From: an uncultured Bacteroidales bacterium
GTDB taxonomy: Bacteria; Bacteroidota; Bacteroidia; Bacteroidales; Paludibacteraceae
Reading direction: 5' to 3'
DNA length: 41,832 nt
Assembly (NCBI GenBank): GCA_934692905.1
Contig: CAKUUM010000012.1
Location: 1-41,832 of the forward strand
This document shows positions 15,923 to 23,718 of the stretch, one piece after another (the first letter of the stretch is position 1; each line of letters begins with the position of its first letter). Position numbers and translations under genes: made by a program. The notes below the pieces were generated by a model. That model was given only the letters and a program-made list of their open reading frames with translations. It made no database searches and was not told where the DNA came from.

Positions 15923-16957
15923 ATGGAAGATATTAGTAAACGTTCAAATAGCGATACTCCGCAAAGTACCAATTACCAAGTTCTATTGGGTGAGATTGGC
16001 ACGCTACTCAATGATGCCCGCTCCAAAGTGGCATACTCTGTCAATACCATTTTGGTGGATACCTATTGGCAGATAGGCAAATATATCATAGAATACGAGC
16101 AGTATGGCAATGAGAAAGCCGAGTACGGGAGCAACCTTGTCAGCCGTCTCTCCAATGACTTGTCACGCCTATATGGCAAGGGATTTGGTAGAAGTAACTT
16201 GCAGTATATGAGAAAGTTATACTCCGCATTTCCAATTTGCGGGACACTGTCCCGCAAATTGAGTTGGAGTCACTACTATGAGATACTGAAAGCCGATGGC
16301 CCATTGGAAATATCATTCTACACCAAAGAGTGTGAGAAAGAGGGTTGGAGTGTCCGAGAACTGAAACGCCAAATGAAAAGCATGCTCTTTCACCGTTTGG
16401 CACTGAGCAAGGACAAAGAGGGAGTGCTTCGTCTCGCCAATGAAGGCATTGAGATACAGACTGCCGAAGACATCATCAAAGACCCGTATGTATTGGAGTT
16501 CGTGGGGCTGCCCGACAGACTATTGTACAAAGAGAGCGACTTGGAGAATGCTTTGACGGATAATCTCAGTCAGTTCCTCTTGGAATTGGGCAAAGGTTTC
16601 GCTTTCGTGGGCAAGCAGTATCGGTTCAGTGTCGCGGGACGGCAGTATTACGTGGATTTGGTGTTTTACAACGTGATTCTCAAGTGCTATTGCCTGATAG
16701 ACCTCAAGCGCGGCGAAGTGCAGCACGAGGACATCGGGCAAATGAACTTCTACCTCAACTACTTCCGTAAGGAGGTTTGTACTGAAGGTGATAATGAGCC
16801 TATCGGTATAGTCTTGGGTGCCAATGCTGACACACTGACTATGGAGTATGCCTTGGATGGTATCTCTAATCAGTTGTTTGTCAGCCGGTATATGCTCTAT
16901 TTACCCGACAAGACCACGCTGGAAAAACAACTGCGTCGTGTGTTGGAAAGACAATAA
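15923..16957 (+). CDS. YhcG/DUF1016-type PD-(D/E)XK nuclease domain protein
   Basis: 344 residues. The N-terminal DUF1016 domain (about 20-170) has the helical pattern TYWQIGKYIIEYEQ, LSRLYGKGFGRSNLQYMRKL and LSWSHYYEIL. The C-terminal PD-(D/E)XK-like domain (about 195-330) shows GRQYYVDLVFYN and CYCLIDLKRGEV, giving the D...DxK core, then GQMNFYLNYF. Members are predicted nucleases, often in accessory loci with restriction-modification or toxin genes, but biological role is not settled. It is a single-gene unit with its own promoter between two housekeeping operons. The coding sequence contains a perfect 27-bp palindrome (16234-16260) at the LSWSHY-proximal segment. No partner gene lies beside it. 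Confidence 0.9.
   Translation: MEDISKRSNSDTPQSTNYQVLLGEIGTLLNDARSKVAYSVNTILVDTYWQIGKYIIEYEQYGNEKAEYGSNLVSRLSNDLSRLYGKGFGRSNLQYMRKLYSAFPICGTLSRKLSWSHYYEILKADGPLEISFYTKECEKEGWSVRELKRQMKSMLFHRLALSKDKEGVLRLANEGIEIQTAEDIIKDPYVLEFVGLPDRLLYKESDLENALTDNLSQFLLELGKGFAFVGKQYRFSVAGRQYYVDLVFYNVILKCYCLIDLKRGEVQHEDIGQMNFYLNYFRKEVCTEGDNEPIGIVLGANADTLTMEYALDGISNQLFVSRYMLYLPDKTTLEKQLRRVLERQ
16234..16260. repeat. perfect palindrome inside the DUF1016 gene
   Basis: Arms 16234-16246 (AATTTGCGGGACA) and 16248-16260 are perfect reverse complements around a single central base. It is translated as part of FPICGTLSRKLSW between the two conserved N-terminal motifs. Confidence 0.9.
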
Positions 16958-17027
16958 CTCCTACTTCTACCAATTGCGAACGCAGTGCGGGCGCAATGAA
17001 ATCGGGCAAGAGGAAGGTGCCTGATTA

Positions 17028-17082
17028 TTAGTTGGGGTGTAGTTGAAATTTAGTTGAGGGTTAACTGAGGGTTAGTTGAGGT
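17028..17082. repeat. 11-bp array overlapping the era stop
   Basis: Five 11-bp units: TTAGTTGGGGT, GTAGTTGAAAT, TTAGTTGAGGG, TTAACTGAGGG, TTAGTTGAGGT. The last unit (17072-17082) encodes the final residues and stop of era on the minus strand. Confidence 0.9.
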
Positions 17083-18043
17083 CGTAGCCGTAGTGGCGGA
17101 GGCGGGACTGGGAGGAACGCCAGTCGCGGTCCACCTTGACGAATAACTGAAGGTAAACCGGTTTGCCGAAGAACTCCTCTATATCGTGACGCGCCTGCGT
17201 GCCCACGCGCTTCAATGCCGAACCTGCCTTGCCAATGATGATACCCTTCTGGCTGTCACGCTCCACATATATAACAGCACTGATACGAATGATACCCTTC
17301 GGGTGCTCGGGGGAAGGCTCCTCGTCGTGGAAAGACTCGACCTCCACCTCTACCGAATACGGGATTTCCTTGTCATAGTTGAGCAACACCTTCTCGCGGA
17401 TAATCTCGTCCACAAAGAAACGGGAAGGCTTGTCTGTGAGTTGGTCCTTGGGAAAGAACGGCGGACATTCGGGCAGGGCATCACGTATGGCATCGAAGAG
17501 TTGCGCAGTGCCAAAGCGTTGTTGCGCCGAGATAGGAAAGATAGTCGCCTGCGGCAACTGACGATGCCAGTACTCCACCAACTGCTCCAACGTCTGCTGG
17601 GTGGTAAGGTCGATTTTATTTATTACGAGGAATACTCGGACCTCCCCTACCCCTCCTTCAAAGGAGGGGTTCATATTAGAAGAACCAGGTCGTGAAGTTA
17701 AGCGGGAACTTAGGCGTTTGACCTTATCGAGGAAGTCGGCGTTCTTTTCGGGGTTCTCGAGGACATCGGTGACGTAGAGCAAGACATCGGCATCAACCAA
17801 TGCGGAGCGCGAGAACTCGAGCATCTGCTCCTGCAGTTTGTAGTTGGGACGCAGCACACCCGGGGTGTCGGAATACACCATCTGGAAGTCATCGCCATTG
17901 ACGATGCCCATAATACGATGGCGCGTGGTCTGCGCCTTGGACGTGATGATAGACAGACGCTCTCCCACCAAGACATTCATCAGTGTGGATTTGCCTACGT
18001 TGGGATTGCCTACGATATTTACGAAACCGGAGCGATGGTGCAT
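17072..18043 (-). CDS. era: GTPase Era with an in-frame repeat insertion
   Basis: 323 residues from ATG 18043 (MHHRSGFVNIVGNPN); Era binds 16S rRNA and aids 30S assembly. G1 GNPNVGKST, G3 DTPG and G4 NKID are present, and a C-terminal KH domain carries GIIIGKAGSALKRVG. The ORF opens earlier, to 18100, but that part is a translation of the 7-bp array and is discarded. Between the helix ending DKVKR and the strand VRVFLVINKID there are about 24 extra residues (roughly 111-134, DNA 17642-17713) including GSSNMNPSFEGGVGE, which accounts for the excess over the usual ~295-300 residues. The DNA there contains a palindromic element also found after ribH. The last residues DLN come from an 11-bp array. 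Confidence 0.95.
   Translation of the reverse strand: MHHRSGFVNIVGNPNVGKSTLMNVLVGERLSIITSKAQTTRHRIMGIVNGDDFQMVYSDTPGVLRPNYKLQEQMLEFSRSALVDADVLLYVTDVLENPEKNADFLDKVKRLSSRLTSRPGSSNMNPSFEGGVGEVRVFLVINKIDLTTQQTLEQLVEYWHRQLPQATIFPISAQQRFGTAQLFDAIRDALPECPPFFPKDQLTDKPSRFFVDEIIREKVLLNYDKEIPYSVEVEVESFHDEEPSPEHPKGIIRISAVIYVERDSQKGIIIGKAGSALKRVGTQARHDIEEFFGKPVYLQLFVKVDRDWRSSQSRLRHYGYDLN
17641..17713. repeat. palindromic repeat element inserted in era
   Basis: Core 17641-17671 has, on the minus strand, CCCCTCCTTTGAAGGAGGGG followed by TAGGGGAGG. The copy at 33384-33415 on the plus strand has the same layout (C-run, TTTGA loop, G-run, TAGGGGGAG). The flank to 17713 completes the 72-bp, 24-codon insertion in era. 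Confidence 0.75.
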
Positions 18044-18045
18044 GA

Positions 18046-18094
18046 GGAGTAAGGAATAAGGAGTAAGGAATAAGGAACAAGGAGTAAGGAATAA
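18046..18094. repeat. 7-bp array, GGAATAA type, abutting the era start
   Basis: Seven 7-bp units in register, alternating GGAGTAA, GGAATAA and one GGAACAA, ending two bases before the era start codon. On the transcribed strand it is a pyrimidine-rich leader. Confidence 0.95.
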
Positions 18095-18110
18095 AGACAC
18101 AATAGTGGAA

Positions 18111-18161
18111 GAATTAAGAGGGCGTATGCTCTGAGGTTAGAACATGTTGCCCTCTTAATTC
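18111..18161. terminator. 13-bp inverted repeat between M16 protease and era
   Basis: Arms GAATTAAGAGGGC (18111-18123) and its perfect complement (18149-18161) around a 25-nt loop, just after the protease stop on the minus strand. It lacks a T-run, so termination, RNA processing or mRNA stabilisation are all possible. Confidence 0.5.
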
Positions 18162-18180
18162 TATGAAACGTTATCCAAGA

Positions 18181-21075
18181 TTAGAATACGTCAAGGTCGT
18201 TCAACGACTTGAAGAGTTTGGAAGGTGAGAGTTTGGTTACTTTGCATCCCAACTTTGCCTCAATAGACTTGAGGTCAATCTTCTTCGGGTCCCCCATCAG
18301 GATAATGGTAACAGGCTTGCCCTGAATGTTCTCCTTGTAGAATGTCTCGATGTCGTTGTAAGTAAGGTTGTCCACCTTGGGTCCATTGACACGTGCAGGG
18401 TCGTCGGTGTAACCGAGACGGGTCCAGTATTCATAGGTGTAAGCCTTGCTACGCATAGACGGCTTGGCAGTCTGCTGTGCCTGCTTGAGCGAAGCACGGA
18501 TAGCGTCCATCTTGGTGGGGTCGTTAGGCATGTCGTTGAGAAGGTCCATATAGACATTGACAGCGTCAGCCACCTTGTCGGACTGGGTACCTACATAACC
18601 GATGAAATGGGTGTTCTTGCCTTGGAGAATAGGCGTGGAAACAACGCCGTACGCCGTGTAAGCCATAGAACGTTTCACACGAATCTCGTTCATTACGAGA
18701 CCTGTGAAGCCACCCGAGAAGTACTGGTTGAATGCGTCGTTGACTACATCTTCTGCAATATCGTAAGGCTTGCCGTTGATGTAGAAATAGAGGTCAGCCT
18801 GCTGCACGTTGGTGTTCGGGAGGAAGAGGATAGTCGGTTTGTCGTACGACTTACGCTCTTTGACAACCGGCGAGTTGGACGGCTGCATACCCTCGGTGAG
18901 AGGCAGGTGCGATACGAGTTGCTCCTGGCTCAGGGTACCGCAGTAGTACACATTCAGCGCATAGGTACGAGCCGAAGCAATCAGCGACTGAACCTTACCG
19001 CCATTGAGCGCCCAAACATCTGCAAAGGGTACTTCGTCAATATACGAGGATTTGTCACCATACAGCGCATACTGCATAAGGGCAGACTTCTGCACACCCG
19101 TACGCTTCTGGCGGCTATAACGCGAGTAGAACGTTTGTCCTTTGAGGTTGTCCAACTGCTTGGTGTCGAGGTATGGCATGAGCAACTGACGGTTGATGAG
19201 GTTCATCACCTCGCCGAGGTTCTTGTCTTCACCGCTGATAGAGATGGTGAAGTAACTGTCGGAGCAACCGTAGGACACGTCTGCGCCGAGGTTGGCGAGT
19301 TGCATCTGGAAGTCTTTACCCTCGGTCTTGGGCATGATACCTGCGTTGTTCATAAGCGATGTAGCCCACGGCAGCAACGGCAGTTCGTGCTCGCCTACGC
19401 CGTAACGGAGCGTGAGGGAGAAGATGTCGTTCTTGGTGTTGGGGGTATAGTGCAGGGTTACGTTCTCGGCAAGGGGAGTAACGGTAACGTCTGCGAAGTT
19501 GTTGAAGGTCTGCTTGAGTTCGCCCTTGGGCAACTTAGCAAACTCCTCTACATAAGCAGAGTGTGCATCCTTGACGGGGTCGAGCGGCTTGATTGCCGGT
19601 TTGGGCAGGGTCTTCGCCTTCACGGTACCTTCGTCGAAAGAAAGGGTCATATAACTTGCGCCGAAGTACTTCTTGGCACATGCAACGATTTCGTCCTTTG
19701 TGAGCGCCTGTATCTTGGCATTCGCCGTGAAGATGTCGTCGATAGGCTTGCCATAGGTGAAGCAGTTGACAAGGCGGCTCATCTTGGTGGACGAGTGTTC
19801 GTCAGCCACCTTATTCGACTGGTCGTACATACGCTTAACGGAAGCGATGAGTTCGTCAGAGATTTCGCCACGCACAAGTTTGTTGACCTCGTTGAATACG
19901 ATAGTCTGTGTCTGTTTGTCGGACTCGAACATCTGCTGGTTGGCATCATAGTACGGAACCGCCTGAATCATGATACGACCGGTGTTGCGGCGGGTGTCGG
20001 AGTAAGCATATACGCCCTGTACATCACCGTTGATATTGAGTTTGTCAAGGAGACCGGTCTGTCCGTTGGAGAGAAGTGCTACTACAAAGCCGAGTACATC
20101 CTCGTCCGGGTCACCCTCTTTGACACCTTGGAAAGCCCAAGCAATCTGCGGGTTGTAGCCCATCTTGTAGTGCTTGGAACCGGTCATAGCGGGGTCTTGG
20201 TAGGTAGGACGAACCGGCAGGTCCTTCGGCTGGAAACGCCCGAAAGTCTCGGCAATCATCGGCTTGGTGGTCTCGGTATCGAAGTCTCCGACAAGGATAA
20301 GTGCCATATTGTTAGGTACATACCATGTGTTGAAGAACTCGATGAGTTTGCTCAAGCGCGGGTTTTTGAGATGCTCGGGCTTACCGATGACGTTGCGCTC
20401 GTAGGGCGAACCTGCATAGATGTCCGCGAAGACCTGGTTGTGCACCTGCGACGAAGGCTCGTTGGCGTACATGTTGTACTCCTCGAACACGTTCTCCAAC
20501 TCAGCCTGGAAAGTACGGAAGACAGGGTTGATGAGTCGGTCGGAGAAGATGGTGAGCCAACGATACATCTCTACAGAGGGGAACGAGTTGTGGTAGCACG
20601 TTACGTCGTAGGAGGTGTAGGCATTGACGCCCTCGGCACCGATGAGGTCCATCATGTTGAAGAAGTCTTCGGTAGATGATACTTTGGCTTCGCGCATGGA
20701 TACCTCGTTGATTTGTGTAGCCAACTGTGCGCGCAGTTTCTCGTCGGTAGTCTCGGAGTATTGGTCGTACAAAGCGATGATAGAGTCGTACATGGGTTTC
20801 TCTTTCTCCCAGTCGAGTGCTCCGATGCGCTGCGTACCCTTGAAGAGCATGTGCTCGAGGTAGTGGGCAAGACCGGTGTATTCGGCGGGTTCGTCCACGG
20901 CACCGGCACGGACTACTACGTAGCCGGTTACGTCGGGTTGGTCATGGTCCTCCCAAAGCATCACGGTGAGACCGTTGTCCAGTTTGTACTCGGAGAGCCC
21001 CTCACGAGACTGCGCCTGTACAAACGCGAAAGTGCACACAGAGAGCAGTGCACCTAAGATTAGTTTTTTCTTCAT
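18181..21075 (-). CDS. M16 family zinc metalloprotease (pitrilysin type), secreted
   Basis: 964 residues. Signal peptide 1-22 (KKKLILGALLSVCTFAFVQAQ). The inverted zinc motif HYLEH (His71, Glu74, His75) lies in GLAHYLEHMLFKGT, and the distal glutamate lies in ENVFEEYN. The protein contains two M16 halves: an active N-terminal pair of domains and an inactive C-terminal pair beginning around residue 520, as in full-length pitrilysin/PqqL-like enzymes. It acts in the periplasm on peptides or small proteins; substrate unknown. No typical promoter was found in the 345 bp upstream, which is filled with 11-bp arrays. Confidence 0.95.
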   Translation of the reverse strand: MKKKLILGALLSVCTFAFVQAQSREGLSEYKLDNGLTVMLWEDHDQPDVTGYVVVRAGAVDEPAEYTGLAHYLEHMLFKGTQRIGALDWEKEKPMYDSIIALYDQYSETTDEKLRAQLATQINEVSMREAKVSSTEDFFNMMDLIGAEGVNAYTSYDVTCYHNSFPSVEMYRWLTIFSDRLINPVFRTFQAELENVFEEYNMYANEPSSQVHNQVFADIYAGSPYERNVIGKPEHLKNPRLSKLIEFFNTWYVPNNMALILVGDFDTETTKPMIAETFGRFQPKDLPVRPTYQDPAMTGSKHYKMGYNPQIAWAFQGVKEGDPDEDVLGFVVALLSNGQTGLLDKLNINGDVQGVYAYSDTRRNTGRIMIQAVPYYDANQQMFESDKQTQTIVFNEVNKLVRGEISDELIASVKRMYDQSNKVADEHSSTKMSRLVNCFTYGKPIDDIFTANAKIQALTKDEIVACAKKYFGASYMTLSFDEGTVKAKTLPKPAIKPLDPVKDAHSAYVEEFAKLPKGELKQTFNNFADVTVTPLAENVTLHYTPNTKNDIFSLTLRYGVGEHELPLLPWATSLMNNAGIMPKTEGKDFQMQLANLGADVSYGCSDSYFTISISGEDKNLGEVMNLINRQLLMPYLDTKQLDNLKGQTFYSRYSRQKRTGVQKSALMQYALYGDKSSYIDEVPFADVWALNGGKVQSLIASARTYALNVYYCGTLSQEQLVSHLPLTEGMQPSNSPVVKERKSYDKPTILFLPNTNVQQADLYFYINGKPYDIAEDVVNDAFNQYFSGGFTGLVMNEIRVKRSMAYTAYGVVSTPILQGKNTHFIGYVGTQSDKVADAVNVYMDLLNDMPNDPTKMDAIRASLKQAQQTAKPSMRSKAYTYEYWTRLGYTDDPARVNGPKVDNLTYNDIETFYKENIQGKPVTIILMGDPKKIDLKSIEAKLGCKVTKLSPSKLFKSLNDLDVF

Positions 21076-21104
21076 AAATTTTAAGTTGTTACCTTATTTA
21101 TATA

Positions 21105-21180
21105 TTGCTATCCCTTGCGTATGGGTTGCCTATCCGTTGCGTATCCCTTGCCTATCCCTTGCTGCGGGGTTGCCGGTTGT
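21105..21180. repeat. 11-bp array upstream of the M16 protease
   Basis: Units from 21115: TTGCGTATGGG, TTGCCTATCCG, TTGCGTATCCC, TTGCCTATCCC, TTGCTGCGGGG, TTGCCGGTTGT, preceded by a 10-bp unit at 21105. Read in reverse complement it contains CAAGGGATACG, identical to a unit at 33167-33177. It begins about 30 bp upstream of the protease start. Confidence 0.95.
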
Positions 21181-21256
21181 TTCGGGTTAAACTCGATTAA
21201 CAAACGATGGTTGCGCGGCATTCAAGGGTTCTACACCCAAGGTTCTTCCGAAGTTC

Positions 21257-21333
21257 ACTCGGTATCCTCTCGGCAAGGTCTCGGTATCCTCTCGGGGGTC
21301 TATCGCGGGTCTGTCGGGGGTCGCTCGGCGGAC
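21257..21333. repeat. second 11-bp array in the M16-tdh gap
   Basis: Seven units in register: ACTCGGTATCC, TCTCGGCAAGG, TCTCGGTATCC, TCTCGGGGGTC, TATCGCGGGTC, TGTCGGGGGTC, GCTCGGCGGAC. The unit TCTCGGCAAGG resembles CTCGGCAAGGT of array B. The interval 21181-21256 between the two arrays holds nothing recognised. Confidence 0.95.
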
Positions 21334-21369
21334 AGGGGGTTGAATTTGCTATTTTATTGGCTCCAAGAA

Positions 21370-21415
21370 GAGCAAAAGACAGGGTTGCAGAGAGCATAAA
21401 AGCCCACTGCAACCC
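21370..21415 (-). terminator. terminator of the gdhA-kbl-tdh unit
   Basis: Arms GGGTTGCAG (21415-21407, minus) and CTGCAACCC (21390-21382) form a 9-bp stem just beyond the tdh stop, followed on the minus strand by TGTCTTTTG. Confidence 0.7.
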
Positions 21416-21421
21416 ATGTGA

Positions 21422-22444
21422 TTACCATTCCAAGATAACCTTTCCGCATTGGCCGCTGACCATGACGTCAAAGCCCTTCTGGAAATCATCGAACTTGAAG
21501 TGGTGCGTGATGACAGGACTGAGGTCGAGTCCTCCGAGCAGCATCTGCTCCATCTGGTACCACGTCTCCCACATGCGGCGACCCGTGATGCCCTTGATAG
21601 TCAGTGCGTTGAAGATAATATCAGACCAGTTGACCTGCGTATTCTCGGGCAGAATGCCGAGTTGTGCGATGTTGGCACCTTTGTACATGTGCTCAATCAT
21701 GTCGTTGAAGGCAGACGGTGCGCCCGACATCTCGAGTCCCACGTCGAAGCCTCGGATACCGAGTTGCTCCATAGCCCCCTGGACCGTCTCGCCCTTCGCG
21801 CCGTTGACGGTGAGCGTTGCACCCATCTTCTTGGCGATGTCAAGGCGGAGTTCGTTGATGTCGGTGACAACCACGTGCTTGGCACCTGCATAACGGCAGA
21901 TACCGGCAGCCATGGTACCGATGAGACCTGCGCCCGTGATGAGGACATCCTCGCCCAAGAGCGGGAATGCCAGTGCGGTGTGCGTGGCGTTGCCAAAGGG
22001 ATCCATGATGGCAGCAAAGTCGTCAGGAATCTCGGGACGCAGATGCACTACGTTGGACTCGGGGATAGACACGTACTCGGCAAAAGCACCGTCGCGGGTG
22101 ATACCCACGGAGAGTGTGTTTTCGCAGACGTGCCCCATGCCGCGACGGCAGTTGCGGCAGTGACCGCAGACGATATGCCCCTCGGCAGTGACACGGTCAC
22201 CCACCTTGACATAACGTACGCCGGGGCCGACTTCAACCACTACTCCCACGAACTCATGTCCTTGAATATAAGGCGGTTTGCAGTGCGTCTGCGACCATTT
22301 GTCCCACTTGTACATGTGCAGGTCGGTGCCGCAGATAGCAGCCTTGGTGACCTTGATGAGGACATCATTGACTCCGACTTCGGGCATCGGGACGTCTTCC
22401 ATCCAAATGCCGTATTCGGGATATCTTTTTACTAACGCTTTCAT
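21422..22444 (-). CDS. tdh: L-threonine 3-dehydrogenase
   Basis: 340 residues from ATG 22444 (MKALVKRYPEYGIWMED). Oxidises threonine to 2-amino-3-ketobutyrate with NAD+, the substrate of Kbl. A zinc-dependent medium-chain dehydrogenase: catalytic zinc region CGTDLHMYKWD and GHEFVGVV, structural zinc CGHCRNCRRGMGHVC, and nucleotide-binding GAGLIGTMAAG. The open frame extends 14 codons upstream, but those residues (MPRAYACGILIAEQ) are not family-like and fall in the intergenic hairpin. It lies 50 bp after kbl on the same strand. Confidence 0.96.
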   Translation of the reverse strand: MKALVKRYPEYGIWMEDVPMPEVGVNDVLIKVTKAAICGTDLHMYKWDKWSQTHCKPPYIQGHEFVGVVVEVGPGVRYVKVGDRVTAEGHIVCGHCRNCRRGMGHVCENTLSVGITRDGAFAEYVSIPESNVVHLRPEIPDDFAAIMDPFGNATHTALAFPLLGEDVLITGAGLIGTMAAGICRYAGAKHVVVTDINELRLDIAKKMGATLTVNGAKGETVQGAMEQLGIRGFDVGLEMSGAPSAFNDMIEHMYKGANIAQLGILPENTQVNWSDIIFNALTIKGITGRRMWETWYQMEQMLLGGLDLSPVITHHFKFDDFQKGFDVMVSGQCGKVILEW

Positions 22445-22459
22445 TTGTTCAGCAATTAA

Positions 22460-22487
22460 TATGCCGCAGGCATACGCCCGCGGCATA
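22460..22487. other. hairpin between kbl and tdh
   Basis: Arms TATGCCGC (22460-22467) and GCGGCATA (22480-22487) around a 12-nt loop, in the kbl-tdh gap. No T-run follows on the minus strand, so it is more likely an RNA stability or processing element than a terminator. Confidence 0.5.
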
Positions 22488-22494
22488 GAAAAGA

Positions 22495-23685
22495 TTATTT
22501 CAGAACACCCAGTGCTTTGCCCACTTTGACGAAAGCGGCAACACCCTTATCCAATTGCTCGCGCGTGTGCGCAGCCGACAGTTGGACGCGGATACGCGCC
22601 TGCCCCTGCGGCACAACAGGATAGTAGAAGCCCGTAACATAGATGCCCTCGTCCTGCAAAGCGGCAGCGAACTCCTGGCTCAGACGAGCGTCGTAGAGCA
22701 TGACTGCGCAGATAGCGGATTGGGTGGGTTTGATGTCGAAGCCTGCTTCCTTCATCTTGCTGACAAAGTAGTCGGTGTTGGCGTGCAAGCGGTCCTGCAA
22801 CTCGTTGCTGCGGGTGAGAATCTCGAAGGTCTTCAACCCTGCAGCCGCAATCATAGGCGGGATAGAGTTGGAGAATAGGTAGGGACGACTGCGCTGACGC
22901 AAGAGGTCGATAATCTCCTTGCGACCTGTGGTGAAACCACCTACCGAACCACCGAAAGCCTTGCCGAGGGTACCCGTGAGTACCTCGATTTTGCCGCGGA
23001 GGTTGAACTGTTCGGTGACACCGTGTCCGGTCTTGCCTACGACACCGGCCGAGTGGGACTCGTCCACCATGACCATGGCATCGTACTTCTGTGCCAACTC
23101 GTAAATCTTGTCCAGCGGGCAGACATTGCCGTCCATGGAGAAGACGCCGTCGGTAGCGATGATGCGGAAACGCTGTGCCTGCGCCTTTTTGAGTTGCTCT
23201 TCGAGGTCAACCATATCGCCATTGGCATAGCGATAGCGCACTGCCTTGCAGAGACGCACACCGTCGATAATCGAGGCGTGGTTGAGGGCATCGGAGATGA
23301 TAGCGTCCTGGTCGGTGAGCAGGGGCTCGAAAAGACCGCCATTCGCGTCGAAGCAAGCCGCATAGAGGATGGTATCCTCGGTGCCGAAGAAATCGGAGAT
23401 GGCCTTTTCGAGTTGCTTGTGGGTGTCCTGCGTACCACAGATGAAACGCACCGAAGCCATACCATATCCGCGCTCGTCCATACGGTCTTTAGCCGCTTGG
23501 ATGAGTTCCTTGCTATCTGCCAAGCCCAGATAGTTGTTGGCGCAGAAGTTGATCACATCTTTGCCGCCCTCCACCTTGATGGCGGAGGATTGCGGCGTGA
23601 TGATGATACGTTCGTTTTTGTAAAGCCCTGCGTCCTTGATGTCTTGCAAGGTGGTCTGCAGGTGCTTTTGAAACTCGGTGTACAT
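22495..23685 (-). CDS. kbl: glycine C-acetyltransferase (2-amino-3-ketobutyrate CoA ligase)
   Basis: 396 residues, normal length. Splits 2-amino-3-ketobutyrate with CoA into glycine and acetyl-CoA; with Tdh it completes threonine catabolism. Fold-type I PLP enzyme of the alpha-oxoamine synthase family: NFCANNYLGLAD at the N-terminus, ESHSAGVVG and the Schiff-base Lys242 in TGTLGKAFGGSVGG. The 33-bp gap to gdhA contains no promoter of the local type, suggesting co-transcription with gdhA. Confidence 0.97.
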   Translation of the reverse strand: MYTEFQKHLQTTLQDIKDAGLYKNERIIITPQSSAIKVEGGKDVINFCANNYLGLADSKELIQAAKDRMDERGYGMASVRFICGTQDTHKQLEKAISDFFGTEDTILYAACFDANGGLFEPLLTDQDAIISDALNHASIIDGVRLCKAVRYRYANGDMVDLEEQLKKAQAQRFRIIATDGVFSMDGNVCPLDKIYELAQKYDAMVMVDESHSAGVVGKTGHGVTEQFNLRGKIEVLTGTLGKAFGGSVGGFTTGRKEIIDLLRQRSRPYLFSNSIPPMIAAAGLKTFEILTRSNELQDRLHANTDYFVSKMKEAGFDIKPTQSAICAVMLYDARLSQEFAAALQDEGIYVTGFYYPVVPQGQARIRVQLSAAHTREQLDKGVAAFVKVGKALGVLK

Positions 23686-23718
23686 ACCTTATTATATTAG
23701 GGAGTACGTTGTGCGCGA

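Noticed and set aside
18044..18100. N-terminal extension of Era
   Set aside because: The 19 extra residues are the translation of a 7-bp array; Era homologues begin near MHHRSGFVNIVG.
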